A stretch of 64,000 nucleotides of DNA from Nitrococcus mobilis Nb-231. GTDB lineage: Bacteria > Pseudomonadota > Gammaproteobacteria > Nitrococcales > Nitrococcaceae. The stretch lies in NCBI RefSeq assembly GCF_000153205.1, contig NZ_CH672427.1, positions 729,294-793,293 on the forward strand. Reading direction: 5' to 3'. Of this stretch, positions 1 through 7,326 are shown piece by piece. A program made the translations under genes and the position numbers. The notes under the pieces are model-generated. The model searched no databases and had not been told where the DNA came from. It worked only from the letters and a program-made list of their open reading frames with translations. Numbering within the stretch: position 1 is the stretch's first letter; each line of letters starts with the position of its first letter.

Positions 1-588
1 CGCCCCGTAGCCGTCGTCCGAATTGCGGGGACGCAGGCCATCGTGGCCGGCACCGCCGGCTAGCGGATCCCTGGACTCATCCGCCGCCTTCTTGCCGTTG
101 GCCTTGGCCGAGGCCACCTGGGTCAAGGCGTTGATCGACGGTATGGACTCGGGCCCGTCAAGGATCGCCACCCGATCCTCCATGCGTTCACAGTGGCTCA
201 ACACCGCATCGTAAGCCGCCGCCGAAGTGAATCCGGGAGCTGCTACGATGGCAACCTCGTCGATCGCCTCGAGCGCTCCCAAACCTTTGCGGCTGCCCGT
301 CAGCTCGTTCGCATCCCGGCAATTCACCACGTAGCAGCGGCTGCCGCCGTTAAGGAAAAAACCATTGACGGCTTGTGCCAAGGGGGTGCTGTCGACGTTC
401 TGGGATGCTTGCGCAAAAACCCGCAAAAAGTGCGACCAGCTATTGATCGCCACCGGCTCATGAGGGCGGGCCTCGGCATTCGGTGTCAGGCCGACGAAAC
501 CGGCAGTACTGGTCCCTACGGCTTGGATCGGCCGGGCGCCGGAGGGAACCTCCTCCACATACACACCGGGTGTAAGGTAGTTCGGCAT
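1..588 (-). CDS. contractile injection system tail sheath protein (partial)
   Basis: The reading frame stays open from an ATG at 588 to the left edge, giving 196 residues of the N-terminal part. It starts MPNYLTPGVYVEEVPSGARP, the conserved beginning of tail-sheath proteins of phage-like contractile machines (Afp2/Pvc2 type). Further in, a VNGFFLNGGSRCYVVN stretch and an IDEVAIVAAPG stretch are typical of the sheath fold. A strong AGGAG lies about 7 bases upstream. The start follows the DUF4255 gene by 27 bases on the same strand, so the two are probably one transcript. Sheath subunits polymerise around the inner tube and contract to drive it through a target membrane. The neighbour argues for an extracellular contractile injection system rather than a prophage. 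The C-terminal half and any tube, baseplate and spike genes lie outside the window. Confidence 0.85.
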   Translation of the reverse strand, partial: MPNYLTPGVYVEEVPSGARPIQAVGTSTAGFVGLTPNAEARPHEPVAINSWSHFLRVFAQASQNVDSTPLAQAVNGFFLNGGSRCYVVNCRDANELTGSRKGLGALEAIDEVAIVAAPGFTSAAAYDAVLSHCERMEDRVAILDGPESIPSINALTQVASAKANGKKAADESRDPLAGGAGHDGLRPRNSDDGYGA

Positions 589-615
589 CGATGGCTCCTC
601 CTGCCTGGACTGTGA

Positions 616-1332
616 TCAATCACCTGGCAGCTGCAGGCGCAGCAGCCAAGGACGATGCTCCGTGATCGTTGCGGGGATTGGAAAGCGCTGCTCAACACCC
701 CGGGCCTGTACACGCACCCACCCGGATTCGGCGCCCGAACCGGCATTGGGCATACACAGTCGAAACGCGCCACGATGATCGCTGCGAACCACACGTCCAG
801 TAGCCAGCAGCTCGATCTCGGCACCGGCTATCGGGGTATCGTCGATCCCCACGACACACCCGTGAACGGTCACAAGACCGGCCAGATCCAGCCGATGCGT
901 CCGCACGGCGGTGAGCACCGGGCGCACTACACGCTCTGTCAGACAGGCCTCCAACTGAAAGGCCGGCCGAGGTGTTACGCCGTATGCCAGCCACAAAGAC
1001 GGGGGCAACTCGGCGCTGAGCAATTCCATCCCGGATTGACGGTCAACTGCCGCCAGCAGCGCCAACAGCGCTTGCTCCGACTGGGCTTCGTCATTGGGTC
1101 CGCTTACCGCGATCAGGTAGCACAGGCGCGCCAAGGGACGTTCGGGAGGCGGCTGGCGCGGCGCGCCATGAGCCCGGCGCTGCGGGTCGGGACGAGCGGC
1201 CAGCAGCAGCGCAGTCACAACGAGCCCTTCCGCCGCCGGCACGAAGCCGTGCGCGAAGCGGGCGGCAAGCCCGCGCTCGCCGAGGTCCACCGTCCAAGCA
1301 CGGAAAGTAGCGTGGATCATCGCAAGATCCAT
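616..1332 (-). CDS. DUF4255 (Pvc16 N-terminal) family protein of a contractile injection system
   Basis: This 238-residue protein starts MDLAMIHATFRAW. I chose the ATG at 1332 because GGAGG sits about 7 bases upstream; the frame stays open further upstream but without family-like sequence. Residues 1-150 resemble the DUF4255/Pvc16 N-terminal domain: a conserved LCYLIAVSG strand, then an acidic helix with QALLALLAA, then the ELPPSLWLAYG region. Residues from about 160 form a small beta-sandwich of the carboxypeptidase-regulatory type (DLAGLVTVHGCVVGIDDTPI). Pvc16-family proteins are thought to cap or terminate the sheath/tube of Afp/PVC-like particles. In many extracellular injection-system loci this gene lies directly before the sheath gene, as here. 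The regulatory-like C-terminal domain varies between systems. Family assignment is firm; the exact role is inferred from context. Confidence 0.75.
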   Translation of the reverse strand: MDLAMIHATFRAWTVDLGERGLAARFAHGFVPAAEGLVVTALLLAARPDPQRRAHGAPRQPPPERPLARLCYLIAVSGPNDEAQSEQALLALLAAVDRQSGMELLSAELPPSLWLAYGVTPRPAFQLEACLTERVVRPVLTAVRTHRLDLAGLVTVHGCVVGIDDTPIAGAEIELLATGRVVRSDHRGAFRLCMPNAGSGAESGWVRVQARGVEQRFPIPATITEHRPWLLRLQLPGD

Positions 1333-1950
1333 ACGGCGCCTCCGCGACAAGCGATGGCCAATGCGCGTGCAGGCAACCCCTGCGGGGTGGTTCGTCGGAT
1401 CAAGGCCCAAGCGGCCTTTACGGTCAGCCGCACGCAAGGTGCCGCGAGGCGCTTCTGCGCGCATGCCAAACCAGCGCCGAGGAGAAGAATGATGGAGGCG
1501 CTGATGCCAGCGTACCGGCCATCGTGCGGTCTGGTTGCGAGCCAAAAAAATCCGTGCAACCGCATCCCCTGCATTCTCCAAGCAGCGAGATCGATTCGAC
1601 CGCGCTACCAAATCATACGCAGACAGTGGAATCAATGTGAACCAGCGCGGTGCTCTTGTTTTGTGTTCTAAGGCTATCAAACAGTTCAAACGAAAACTAA
1701 GACTTGGTTAACAAACACCGTGGCGCTGCCAGCTCGAAAAGACCAGATGTAGCCGTCGTCGCATAGATATGTAGCAAATCAGTTACAACTTCTTCGCCAA
1801 GCCAAGCTTAATAGATTCCCCAACCTTATGAAAAGCAAAAAAAATATTGTTATGGAATAAATATTGCAGTATTTTAATCCGATTATTTTTTCTTCATTAC
1901 AAATAAATATAAAGCACAAGATTAAGATAAAAATATTAGAGAGGGCTTCG
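1333..1950. other. divergent intergenic region, no gene supported
   Basis: About 620 bases separate the leftward injection-system genes from the rightward secreted-protein gene. The part from about 1680 to 1950 is strongly AT-rich, unlike the GC-rich flanks, and probably holds promoters in both directions. Open frames here lack ribosome sites and recognisable sequence. Confidence 0.5.
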
Positions 1951-2694
1951 ATGAGAATAAGTATTCAAATAAAGTTAGCTGCAATTGTCTTTGCCACGCT
2001 GTCAGTGGGCTTTGCAGTACCGGCGCATGCCGTAGCAGTGTTCGGTGCCGGTGTCACGACTTCCCTACAGGTGACCGATATCAGAGATGATAACGGAATC
2101 GAACTCATTGCAAATCAGACAGCTACCGTTTTTGGCTCTGCCTCGACCGGGCAAGCGTTCGCCGAGGCTAGCGCGACCAGTCTGGTCTTCGGCGATTCAA
2201 GTGCCAGCTTGACCGACACCGTCGCGTTTGCTGGCCTTACCCCAACTGGGGGAGCATTCGCCATTGCGAGCGCACTCTCGACAGGCCTGACCTTCATCAA
2301 CAACGCAACGACCACCGATCTGATCGCCTCCCTTATTTTGGATTTCAGCTTTAGTGGTTTTGCTATCTTCGATCCTCTTGGTCGCGAGTTTGCCATCTCG
2401 AAAATCGCGATTCGCGTTCTTGGCCCCTATGGGTTTGGGGGAGCAGCTGCTGTAGATCTCATTGATCCTATACTTGCTAGCACTTCCATTCTGAATCCAT
2501 TTGGGGGCAGTGGCGCGGTGTCTTTTGCCGTCTTTGTGCCTTCACTAGCCACCCAACCTATATTGATTAAAATCGAAGCATTCGGCCGAGCCCAGGTAAC
2601 TGAGCCGAGCATCCTAGTTTTGTTTGGCATGGGACTGTTGGCCCTAATTGGCCTGCACACTGTTTTATCCGAAAAAGAGTCGGCTTGGCTTTGA
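1951..2694 (+). CDS. secreted protein with PEP-CTERM-like C-terminal tail
   Basis: This protein has 247 residues. The ATG at 1951 is preferred over upstream starts because it has a GAGAGG ribosome site and directly begins a Sec signal peptide (MRISIQIKLAAIVFATLSVG, cleavage near AHA). The body is rich in Ala, Ser, Thr and Gly with few charged residues, as in many surface proteins. Near the end is VTEPSILVLFGMGLLALIGL, close to a PEP-CTERM sorting signal (Pro/Thr-Glu-Pro followed by a membrane helix). The usual Arg-rich tail is missing: the sequence ends HTVLSEKESAWL. The +1 frame at this point encodes a basic stretch (PKKSRLGFEFKR), so a frameshift may have replaced the original tail. PEP-CTERM proteins are anchored and processed by exosortase, which is not in the window. 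Function is unknown. Confidence 0.55.
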   Translation: MRISIQIKLAAIVFATLSVGFAVPAHAVAVFGAGVTTSLQVTDIRDDNGIELIANQTATVFGSASTGQAFAEASATSLVFGDSSASLTDTVAFAGLTPTGGAFAIASALSTGLTFINNATTTDLIASLILDFSFSGFAIFDPLGREFAISKIAIRVLGPYGFGGAAAVDLIDPILASTSILNPFGGSGAVSFAVFVPSLATQPILIKIEAFGRAQVTEPSILVLFGMGLLALIGLHTVLSEKESAWL

Positions 2695-3264
2695 ATTCAA
2701 GCGGACAAGCCAAAGCGATTTTTCGTGCAAGGGTTCTAACGTAACCCGGCCAGGCATATCCACGCCTTGCGTCGCTCCCATTGGCGCCGAATCGACTGGT
2801 GGTAACGAACTCGGTCTGCTTGCGAAACAAGGGCTGCAGCCCGGTTGGCAGGCCAACGATTCACGCTCAAGCGGGCCGCACCCCAAGACATCCTGACCGA
2901 GGGGGGGAAGCACAAACAAACCAAAAGGTGGAGTTCACCGCGGAAGATCTCGTTCGCTACGCTACCTCCAAAGACGTAATTGGTGTTGCATAAGTGGATT
3001 TAATCCATTGTGGGTATTTAGAATCAATCAATAGTTTTATCAGACTATTGTTTAATTGCTTTACAGTGGATTTTCGAAAAAAATAACAAGTGCGGAAGAT
3101 CGAAGGAAGCGTTGATTAATTGCCTTCTTGCTCATTCCGGCGAAAGCAGGTTAAGAAAAATCAAGAAACTGGACACCGGCCTTCGCCGGTGTGACAAATC
3201 GATCAGCGCCTCCCAAACGGTCCGCCGTTCCGCTCAACACAGCCTATTAACAGGAGCGACGATT
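2695..3264 (+). other. intergenic region with a palindromic repeat, no gene supported
   Basis: A 570-base gap. Its first half has short open frames on both strands without ribosome sites or recognisable products. The stretch 2995-3110 is AT-rich and probably holds the promoter of the next gene. A REP-like element lies at 3132-3195. Confidence 0.4.
3132..3195. repeat. REP/MITE-like palindromic element
   Basis: The unit starts with a CATTCCGGCGAAAGCAGG-like half and ends CTGGACACCGGC-CTTC-GCCGGTGTGAC, with a perfect 8-bp stem around a CTTC loop. This is the layout of dispersed palindromic repeats common in beta- and gammaproteobacteria, which carry two inverted halves around a short centre. 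The left half is partly decayed. It lies about 70 bases upstream of the next gene and may affect its transcript. Confidence 0.5.
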
Positions 3265-3702
3265 ATGAACAACAAGCTGCTGACTCTGATGGCCGGTGCC
3301 GCCTTGGTGGTCGGCGTGAGTGCCGCTCAGGCGGGCGAGCCGATGCAACTGGCGGGCGCTCAGATGGATGCGGTTACCGCTGGCACCAACGGCCCCTACT
3401 ACACCTACTTTCAGTTGGACTTGGTCGACGTCAATTTCGATACGACCAATAAGTTCAAGACCAAAATCACCTACGACCCAAACTTCGAGGGCAACTCGGC
3501 GGCGGCTGGCGCCAAGGGTGATGCGAGCAATCCATACGTGTTCCCCGTCGGAGTTGATCCGTGCGGGTGTGCATACATATATGGAAAAATTCCAACCGAG
3601 TCGTTCACCAAAGCGGACACTCTGGCGGTAACGGAATTTAACGGCGGCTCGTTCTCGTTCTCGAGCAGCGCGGCCGCGATCAAGGCAGTAGGAGGGCCTT
3701 AG
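3265..3702 (+). CDS. Sec-exported small protein with double-glycine-like motif (precursor 1)
   Basis: This protein has 145 residues. The ATG at 3265 follows CAGGAG by 8 bases and begins a clear signal peptide (MNNKLLTLMAGAALVVGVSA, cleavage near AQA at 23). Right after the cleavage site comes EPMQLAGAQMDAVTAG, ending at Gly40. The same pattern, L-x-x-x-Q-(M/L)-D-x-(V/A)-(T/S)-(A/G)-G, recurs in the three genes downstream. It resembles the recognition part of double-glycine leaders cut by C39 peptidases, but here it follows a Sec signal. The mature part is polar and aromatic near its start (TNGPYYTYFQ), with a GVDPCGCAYIYG centre holding two Cys and a Ser/Phe-rich end. The gene has its own terminator-like hairpin. 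I infer it is a substrate of the C39 peptidase at 6463. The mature function is unknown. Confidence 0.7.
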   Translation: MNNKLLTLMAGAALVVGVSAAQAGEPMQLAGAQMDAVTAGTNGPYYTYFQLDLVDVNFDTTNKFKTKITYDPNFEGNSAAAGAKGDASNPYVFPVGVDPCGCAYIYGKIPTESFTKADTLAVTEFNGGSFSFSSSAAAIKAVGGP

Positions 3703-3742
3703 TTGTAGTAACGGACGTAGCCGCATGCGCTTGAAGCCCTAT

Positions 3743-3768
3743 GAGCCCCATGCCTCGGCATGGGGCTC
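3743..3768 (+). terminator. probable rho-independent terminator
   Basis: A perfect 12-bp stem (GAGCCCCATGCC with GGCATGGGGCTC) with a very short loop is followed by a modest T-containing tail (CTTCTGTCT). It lies 40 bases after the stop of precursor 1. Confidence 0.6.
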
Positions 3769-4092
3769 CTTCTGTCTAACTATACCGAACTCACCGATGA
3801 GAGGCTCGGACCCGATTCGGTCCCCTGCACGTGCGGCGCGGCCACGGGCGTCGTGACGTCTAAGCCAGCTGATTCAGGTTAGGGCAACCAATGGCGGTAC
3901 CCCTCCTATCCAACTAAAAGAGGATAAAAATTAAAGCATCCATGCGCTAGGCTTTAAATGAGCCGTTTTCCCAATCAGCAATCATCGTAGTGAACAGAAT
4001 GGGAATTACGATCGTAGCTAACGCACCGGGTTTGCGCCCAAGCGTGCCGACTAAGGGTTTACGAATATAGGGAACACTTGGGGAACAACGCA
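3769..4092 (+). other. intergenic region, no gene seen
   Basis: A 320-base gap between the terminator of precursor 1 and precursor 2. No coding frame or RNA gene is visible. The AT-rich stretch around 3900-4000 is a likely promoter area for the next gene. Confidence 0.4.
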
Positions 4093-4458
4093 ATGAAAAA
4101 CACAAGTTTGGCCAGCATCGCCATGGGTTCGTTGATTTCTATTGCCCTAGCGGCGCCGGTCGGCGCCGCGGAGCCTTTGCGACTGACCGAGCCGCAAATG
4201 GATATGGCCACGGGCGCCGGTTTCAGCCTTCAGCTCAGCGCGGTCGCCATAGGCTCGGGGTTCGGTCATGCTACGGCAACCGCTACGGCAACCACCAGTA
4301 CGCAAGGCGCGCCACGGGTCGCGGCCTCGGGGTGGGTTAGTGGCGGCGACGGGTTGAAGGGTGTCGTCGACATTCAAATCCGAAGCGATGGCGCTCCTTT
4401 TAGCAGAACCTTCGCTATTCCGCCCGATTTTCCGTTCAATATTGTATTTACACGTTGA
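4093..4458 (+). CDS. Sec-exported small protein with double-glycine-like motif (precursor 2)
   Basis: This protein has 121 residues. The ATG at 4093 is preferred over an in-frame TTG 15 bases earlier because GGGGA is well spaced before it and it starts the signal peptide (MKNTSLASIAMGSLISIALA, cleavage near GAA at 26). EPLRLTEPQMDMATGAG follows immediately and ends at Gly43, matching the motif of precursors 1, 3 and 4. The mature part is low in charge and rich in Ala, Thr, Ser and Gly, with a short ATATATATT run. This is the composition of amyloid-like or surface-layer polypeptides, although length and sequence do not match FapB or FapC. It is probably exported, then trimmed after the motif. 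No known family recognised. Confidence 0.65.
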   Translation: MKNTSLASIAMGSLISIALAAPVGAAEPLRLTEPQMDMATGAGFSLQLSAVAIGSGFGHATATATATTSTQGAPRVAASGWVSGGDGLKGVVDIQIRSDGAPFSRTFAIPPDFPFNIVFTR

Positions 4459-4586
4459 CGCAATAGTTGCGTAGCGTGTGAAACAAGGATTATCGCCCAG
4501 TCACGGCATTGTGAAATCGGAAGAAAGGGTCTGCTTCTCCCGGCAAGGGTTTGCACAGAAAATTTTATTATGCCGGAATAGCTAAA

Positions 4587-5024
4587 ATGAAACGCACATA
4601 CCCGCATCTTGCTTTAAACTTTCTGGTGGCTACGACCGCGCTGGTAATCGCTGCGACCGGGTCAGGATCAGAACGGCTGACAAACCGGCAGCTCGATACG
4701 GTCAGCGCGGGCGACATCGGCGTAACCGCCACCGCGGTCGCCGTGGCAAGCGGGATTCCCACCTACACGTTGACCCAAACGATCGCGTCAGTCACGCGTT
4801 CCCCCTACGGCACGGTCGAGATGGGCCATGCCTGGGGGACGGCCTATGCCTGCTGCGGTCCGTATACGGACACCGAGGTCTCGACCGACGCTTATGCCGA
4901 TGGGGCGTTCGTGCTCGGTACCAGCGTCAACACCAAGACGTCCAATCAATATTCTTCCACGTCGGTTGGGAGCGAGTTCATCTATTCGTACAACCCATCT
5001 GGCTTAGATGCTCCAACACCCTAA
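4587..5024 (+). CDS. Sec-exported small protein with double-glycine-like motif (precursor 3)
   Basis: This protein has 145 residues. The ATG at 4587 is chosen because it opens a signal peptide (MKRTYPHLALNFLVATTALV); the in-frame start 36 bases earlier would add a non-signal extension. The ribosome site (GGAA) is weak. The motif SERLTNRQLDTVSAG ends at Gly42. The mature part is Thr/Ser/Ala/Val/Tyr-rich, with one vicinal cysteine pair in AYACCGPYTDTEVSTDAYAD and many alternating polar and beta-branched residues, suggesting beta-structure. The gene lies 128 bases after precursor 2 and 64 bases before precursor 4. I infer it is a substrate of the peptidase downstream. No family recognised. Confidence 0.65.
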   Translation: MKRTYPHLALNFLVATTALVIAATGSGSERLTNRQLDTVSAGDIGVTATAVAVASGIPTYTLTQTIASVTRSPYGTVEMGHAWGTAYACCGPYTDTEVSTDAYADGAFVLGTSVNTKTSNQYSSTSVGSEFIYSYNPSGLDAPTP

Positions 5025-5088
5025 AGAGGCGCCCCATGCATTGCATGAGGGCGTCCCCAGCAAAAAAGCGCACGATGGAGAAGGAATC

Positions 5089-5418
5089 ATGACAACAAAA
5101 GCAAAAACACAGGTCGTCCTTGGTGTGACCCTGTCATTGCCACTGCTGACCGCGCCCTTGCCCGCCGAGAGTGCGGCGAGCAGTCCACCAAGTCGGCTCA
5201 CGGACAACCAGCTCGATGCCGTGACGGGTGGACGCCACCCTATCGAATGTCTGTGTGGCGTAGATACCCCGCCGTGGGACGATTGGGAACATTTAAGGGA
5301 TCGATTGGCGGATCGCCTGCCCAAATGGCAGCCCAAACCGCGTGACCCCTGGTTGGTGACGACGATGGCACTGGGCGAGGAAGGGGGCGGGATCTCCCCG
5401 GTTTTTTGGAAACTTTAG
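5089..5418 (+). CDS. Sec-exported small protein with double-glycine motif (precursor 4)
   Basis: This protein has 109 residues. The ATG at 5089 has a good GGAGAAGGA ribosome site. A signal peptide (MTTKAKTQVVLGVTLSLPLL, cleavage near AES or SAA) is followed by SRLTDNQLDAVTGG ending at Gly48, the only one of the four with a true Gly-Gly. The predicted mature piece is about 61 residues and differs from the others. It is rich in Trp, Pro, Asp and Lys (WDDWEHLRDRLADRLPKWQP), with two Cys close together (ECLCG). It is the precursor nearest the ATP-grasp gene, 48 bases upstream, so it is the most likely partner if that enzyme modifies a peptide. Function unknown. Confidence 0.65.
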   Translation: MTTKAKTQVVLGVTLSLPLLTAPLPAESAASSPPSRLTDNQLDAVTGGRHPIECLCGVDTPPWDDWEHLRDRLADRLPKWQPKPRDPWLVTTMALGEEGGGISPVFWKL

Positions 5419-5466
5419 AAAACCTACCAGGCACAGCGTCGCGACCTCGGATGAGGGGACCACCCT

Positions 5467-6414
5467 ATGAGGTTGGATATCGCCATCATTGGCAGCCCCA
5501 AGGAGCCCGAAGTTGCCAAACTAACGGCCAATCTGGCGCAACGGGGCTATCCACCGCTTATCATTGATACTGCGGCGTTTCCGCAGCAGCACCATTTGAC
5601 CTTCGCTGATGGATCCTGGTGGTATCAAAAAATTAACTTGGCCGATGTAAAAGTTTTTTTTCTACGGAACCTTCACTGCAGCGAGTTGATGGAGAAGCTC
5701 GAGGGATCAGAACACCCGCAAAACATAGCGATTACGGCTTTGCGGGAAAAGGATTCGATGCTGGGCAGCTTGCTGCGATGGGCGGCTGAACAAGGCAAGC
5801 CGATCCTGAATCCGCTTGAGACACTACTATGCCATTATTATAAAATTGATACCCTCGAGCGGTTGCGGCAAGCCGGTGTGCCCGTCCCTCCAATGATAGC
5901 GACCAATGATGCAGATATTGTACGAGCATTTGCAAGAAACCATAAGCATATCGTCTGCAAACCGCTCGCGGGGGGAGGAATTGCAATAGGGCTTTCTGCC
6001 AATGGGATTTTAGAGGAATTCTATGCGCTATTAAAAATCGCCCCCGTTATGCTGCAGGCAAGGATTTATGGGCATGATATCCGCGCTTATATACTGAACA
6101 ATCAAGTGATTGCAGCCACATCGACCTGGAGCGCACAACTTGATTTTCGCGTCGGTGCACAGCACTTTGAGCCCACGGCCCTGACGCAAGCCGAGGCGAT
6201 CGGAATCATTCACGCCGCCCAACGCATGGCATTGCGGTTCGCTGGCATTGACTTCAAACGGACAGTCGACGGACAGTATTTCGTGCTTGATGTCAATCCC
6301 GCCCCCATGTTTGCGGGTTTTGAACAGATTACGGGACTCGAGATAACCGGCCCCATAGCCGAATATCTTGTGGCAATGCGCTCGCCCCCGAGCATACGCC
6401 CAGCTAGCCTGTGA
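5467..6414 (+). CDS. ATP-grasp enzyme, RimK-like ligase fold
   Basis: This protein has 315 residues, with an ATG preceded by GAGGGG. It has no signal peptide, so it is cytoplasmic. An N-terminal domain (1-110) is followed by the ATP-grasp part. VCKPLAGGGIAIG near 160-172 supplies the ATP-binding Lys and the Gly-rich loop. FKRTVDGQYFVLDVNPAPMF near 265-285 supplies the acidic and Asn metal ligands (D-x-N-P). ATP-grasp enzymes join a carboxylate, through an acyl phosphate, to an amine or other nucleophile. Relatives include RimK-type glutamate ligases and the macrocyclases of graspetide pathways. Its place between four exported precursors and a C39 peptidase suggests action on one of them before export, or synthesis of a small peptide that joins them. 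This is inference; the substrate cannot be read from the sequence. Confidence 0.75.
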   Translation: MRLDIAIIGSPKEPEVAKLTANLAQRGYPPLIIDTAAFPQQHHLTFADGSWWYQKINLADVKVFFLRNLHCSELMEKLEGSEHPQNIAITALREKDSMLGSLLRWAAEQGKPILNPLETLLCHYYKIDTLERLRQAGVPVPPMIATNDADIVRAFARNHKHIVCKPLAGGGIAIGLSANGILEEFYALLKIAPVMLQARIYGHDIRAYILNNQVIAATSTWSAQLDFRVGAQHFEPTALTQAEAIGIIHAAQRMALRFAGIDFKRTVDGQYFVLDVNPAPMFAGFEQITGLEITGPIAEYLVAMRSPPSIRPASL

Positions 6415-6462
6415 TATTGCCCTACCATCTGGGCGCCGCTGCAAGGCTACGGACCAACAGCC

Positions 6463-7122
6463 ATGTACCCGATACCCCACATGACTCGAAAGCGCTATTT
6501 TAGAATTGCCAACCCACACTGGACGATTATCTTCAGCCTTTTGCTCGGTCTGCTGGGATCGGCACAGGCTTCAGGGCGAGCACCAGTTACGTCGCTTCTG
6601 GAAATGCGCCGAGATCATGTAATAGTACAACAGTGGGATCTGAGTTGCGGTGCCGCCGCGCTTGCCACCATCTTGCGCTACCAGCACGGCGACCCCGTTC
6701 CGGAGCGGGAGATTGCCAAAGCATTGATGAAACGCAAGGAATATATAGCGAATCCTTTGCTTGTCCGAATACGTCAGGGTTTTTCCTTGCTCGACCTCAA
6801 GCGCTATGTGGATCAGCGGGGGTACGAGGGGATCGGCTACGGCAAACTCAAGTTGCAGGATCTGATCGAGCGAGCCCCGATCATGGTTCCGCTAAGCCTG
6901 CATGGCTATAATCACTTCGTGGTGTTCCGAGGCGTCCGTAGAAATCAGGTCCTGTTGGCAGATCCAGCCTGGGGGAACCGGACCATGGGGATAAAACGAT
7001 TCAAGCATGTCTGGATCAATTATCCCCAAATCGGCAAGGTCGGCTTCATCGTTGCCCACAAGGGCAGCAACGCGCCCGCCAATGGCCTTGCACCGCGCCC
7101 GCAGGATTTCATTATGTTCTGA
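6463..7122 (+). CDS. exported C39 family peptidase (FapD-like)
   Basis: This protein has 219 residues. After a basic N-terminus a hydrophobic segment (residues 20-36) acts as a signal peptide or membrane anchor, so the catalytic part faces the periplasm. The papain-like C39 residues are all present: Gln56 or Gln57 (oxyanion hole), Cys62 in DLSCGAAALATIL, His151 in GYNHFVVFRG, and Asp167 in LLADPAWG. C39 peptidases cut leader peptides after a double glycine. Most are fused to ABC exporters, but FapD of the Fap amyloid system is a free-standing periplasmic one of similar size. The four exported proteins upstream carry a matching double-glycine-like motif after their signal peptides, so they are the likely substrates. 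The gene follows the ATP-grasp gene by 48 bases and precedes the barrel gene by 204. Confidence 0.85.
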   Translation: MYPIPHMTRKRYFRIANPHWTIIFSLLLGLLGSAQASGRAPVTSLLEMRRDHVIVQQWDLSCGAAALATILRYQHGDPVPEREIAKALMKRKEYIANPLLVRIRQGFSLLDLKRYVDQRGYEGIGYGKLKLQDLIERAPIMVPLSLHGYNHFVVFRGVRRNQVLLADPAWGNRTMGIKRFKHVWINYPQIGKVGFIVAHKGSNAPANGLAPRPQDFIMF

Positions 7123-7326
7123 GTCACCAAAATTTCTGAGATGACCCACTGTTAACCAAACCGACTCAAACTATAGGCCGATTGTGGACATCTAAAATGA
7201 GCGAACTGATACCGGAATAGGGAACTTCAGCGCATCAGGGAAAGCATAAATAGTCGCGTATATCGGGTCATTGGGGCGAAAAGCGCACTAAGCACGACAC
7301 AAAAACTTAAGAATCGAGGGTACTTT

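Noticed and set aside
1..1332. Prophage tail region
   Set aside because: Sheath alone could be phage, but DUF4255/Pvc16 directly before it is characteristic of injection systems; left as not fully excluded.
655..1671. Long plus-strand open frame opposite the DUF4255 gene
   Set aside because: GC-rich shadow of the real minus-strand gene; Arg/Gln-rich product with no family look and no ribosome site.
2781..2993. 70-codon frame in the gap after the PEP-CTERM-like gene
   Set aside because: No ribosome site, no recognisable sequence, and overlapping open frames on the other strand.
4551..4586. Longer start for precursor 3
   Set aside because: It would put 12 non-signal residues before the signal peptide.
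3265..5418. Calling the four precursors FapB/FapC amyloid subunits
   Set aside because: They lack the imperfect repeats of FapB/C and share only signal and motif; composition alone is not enough.
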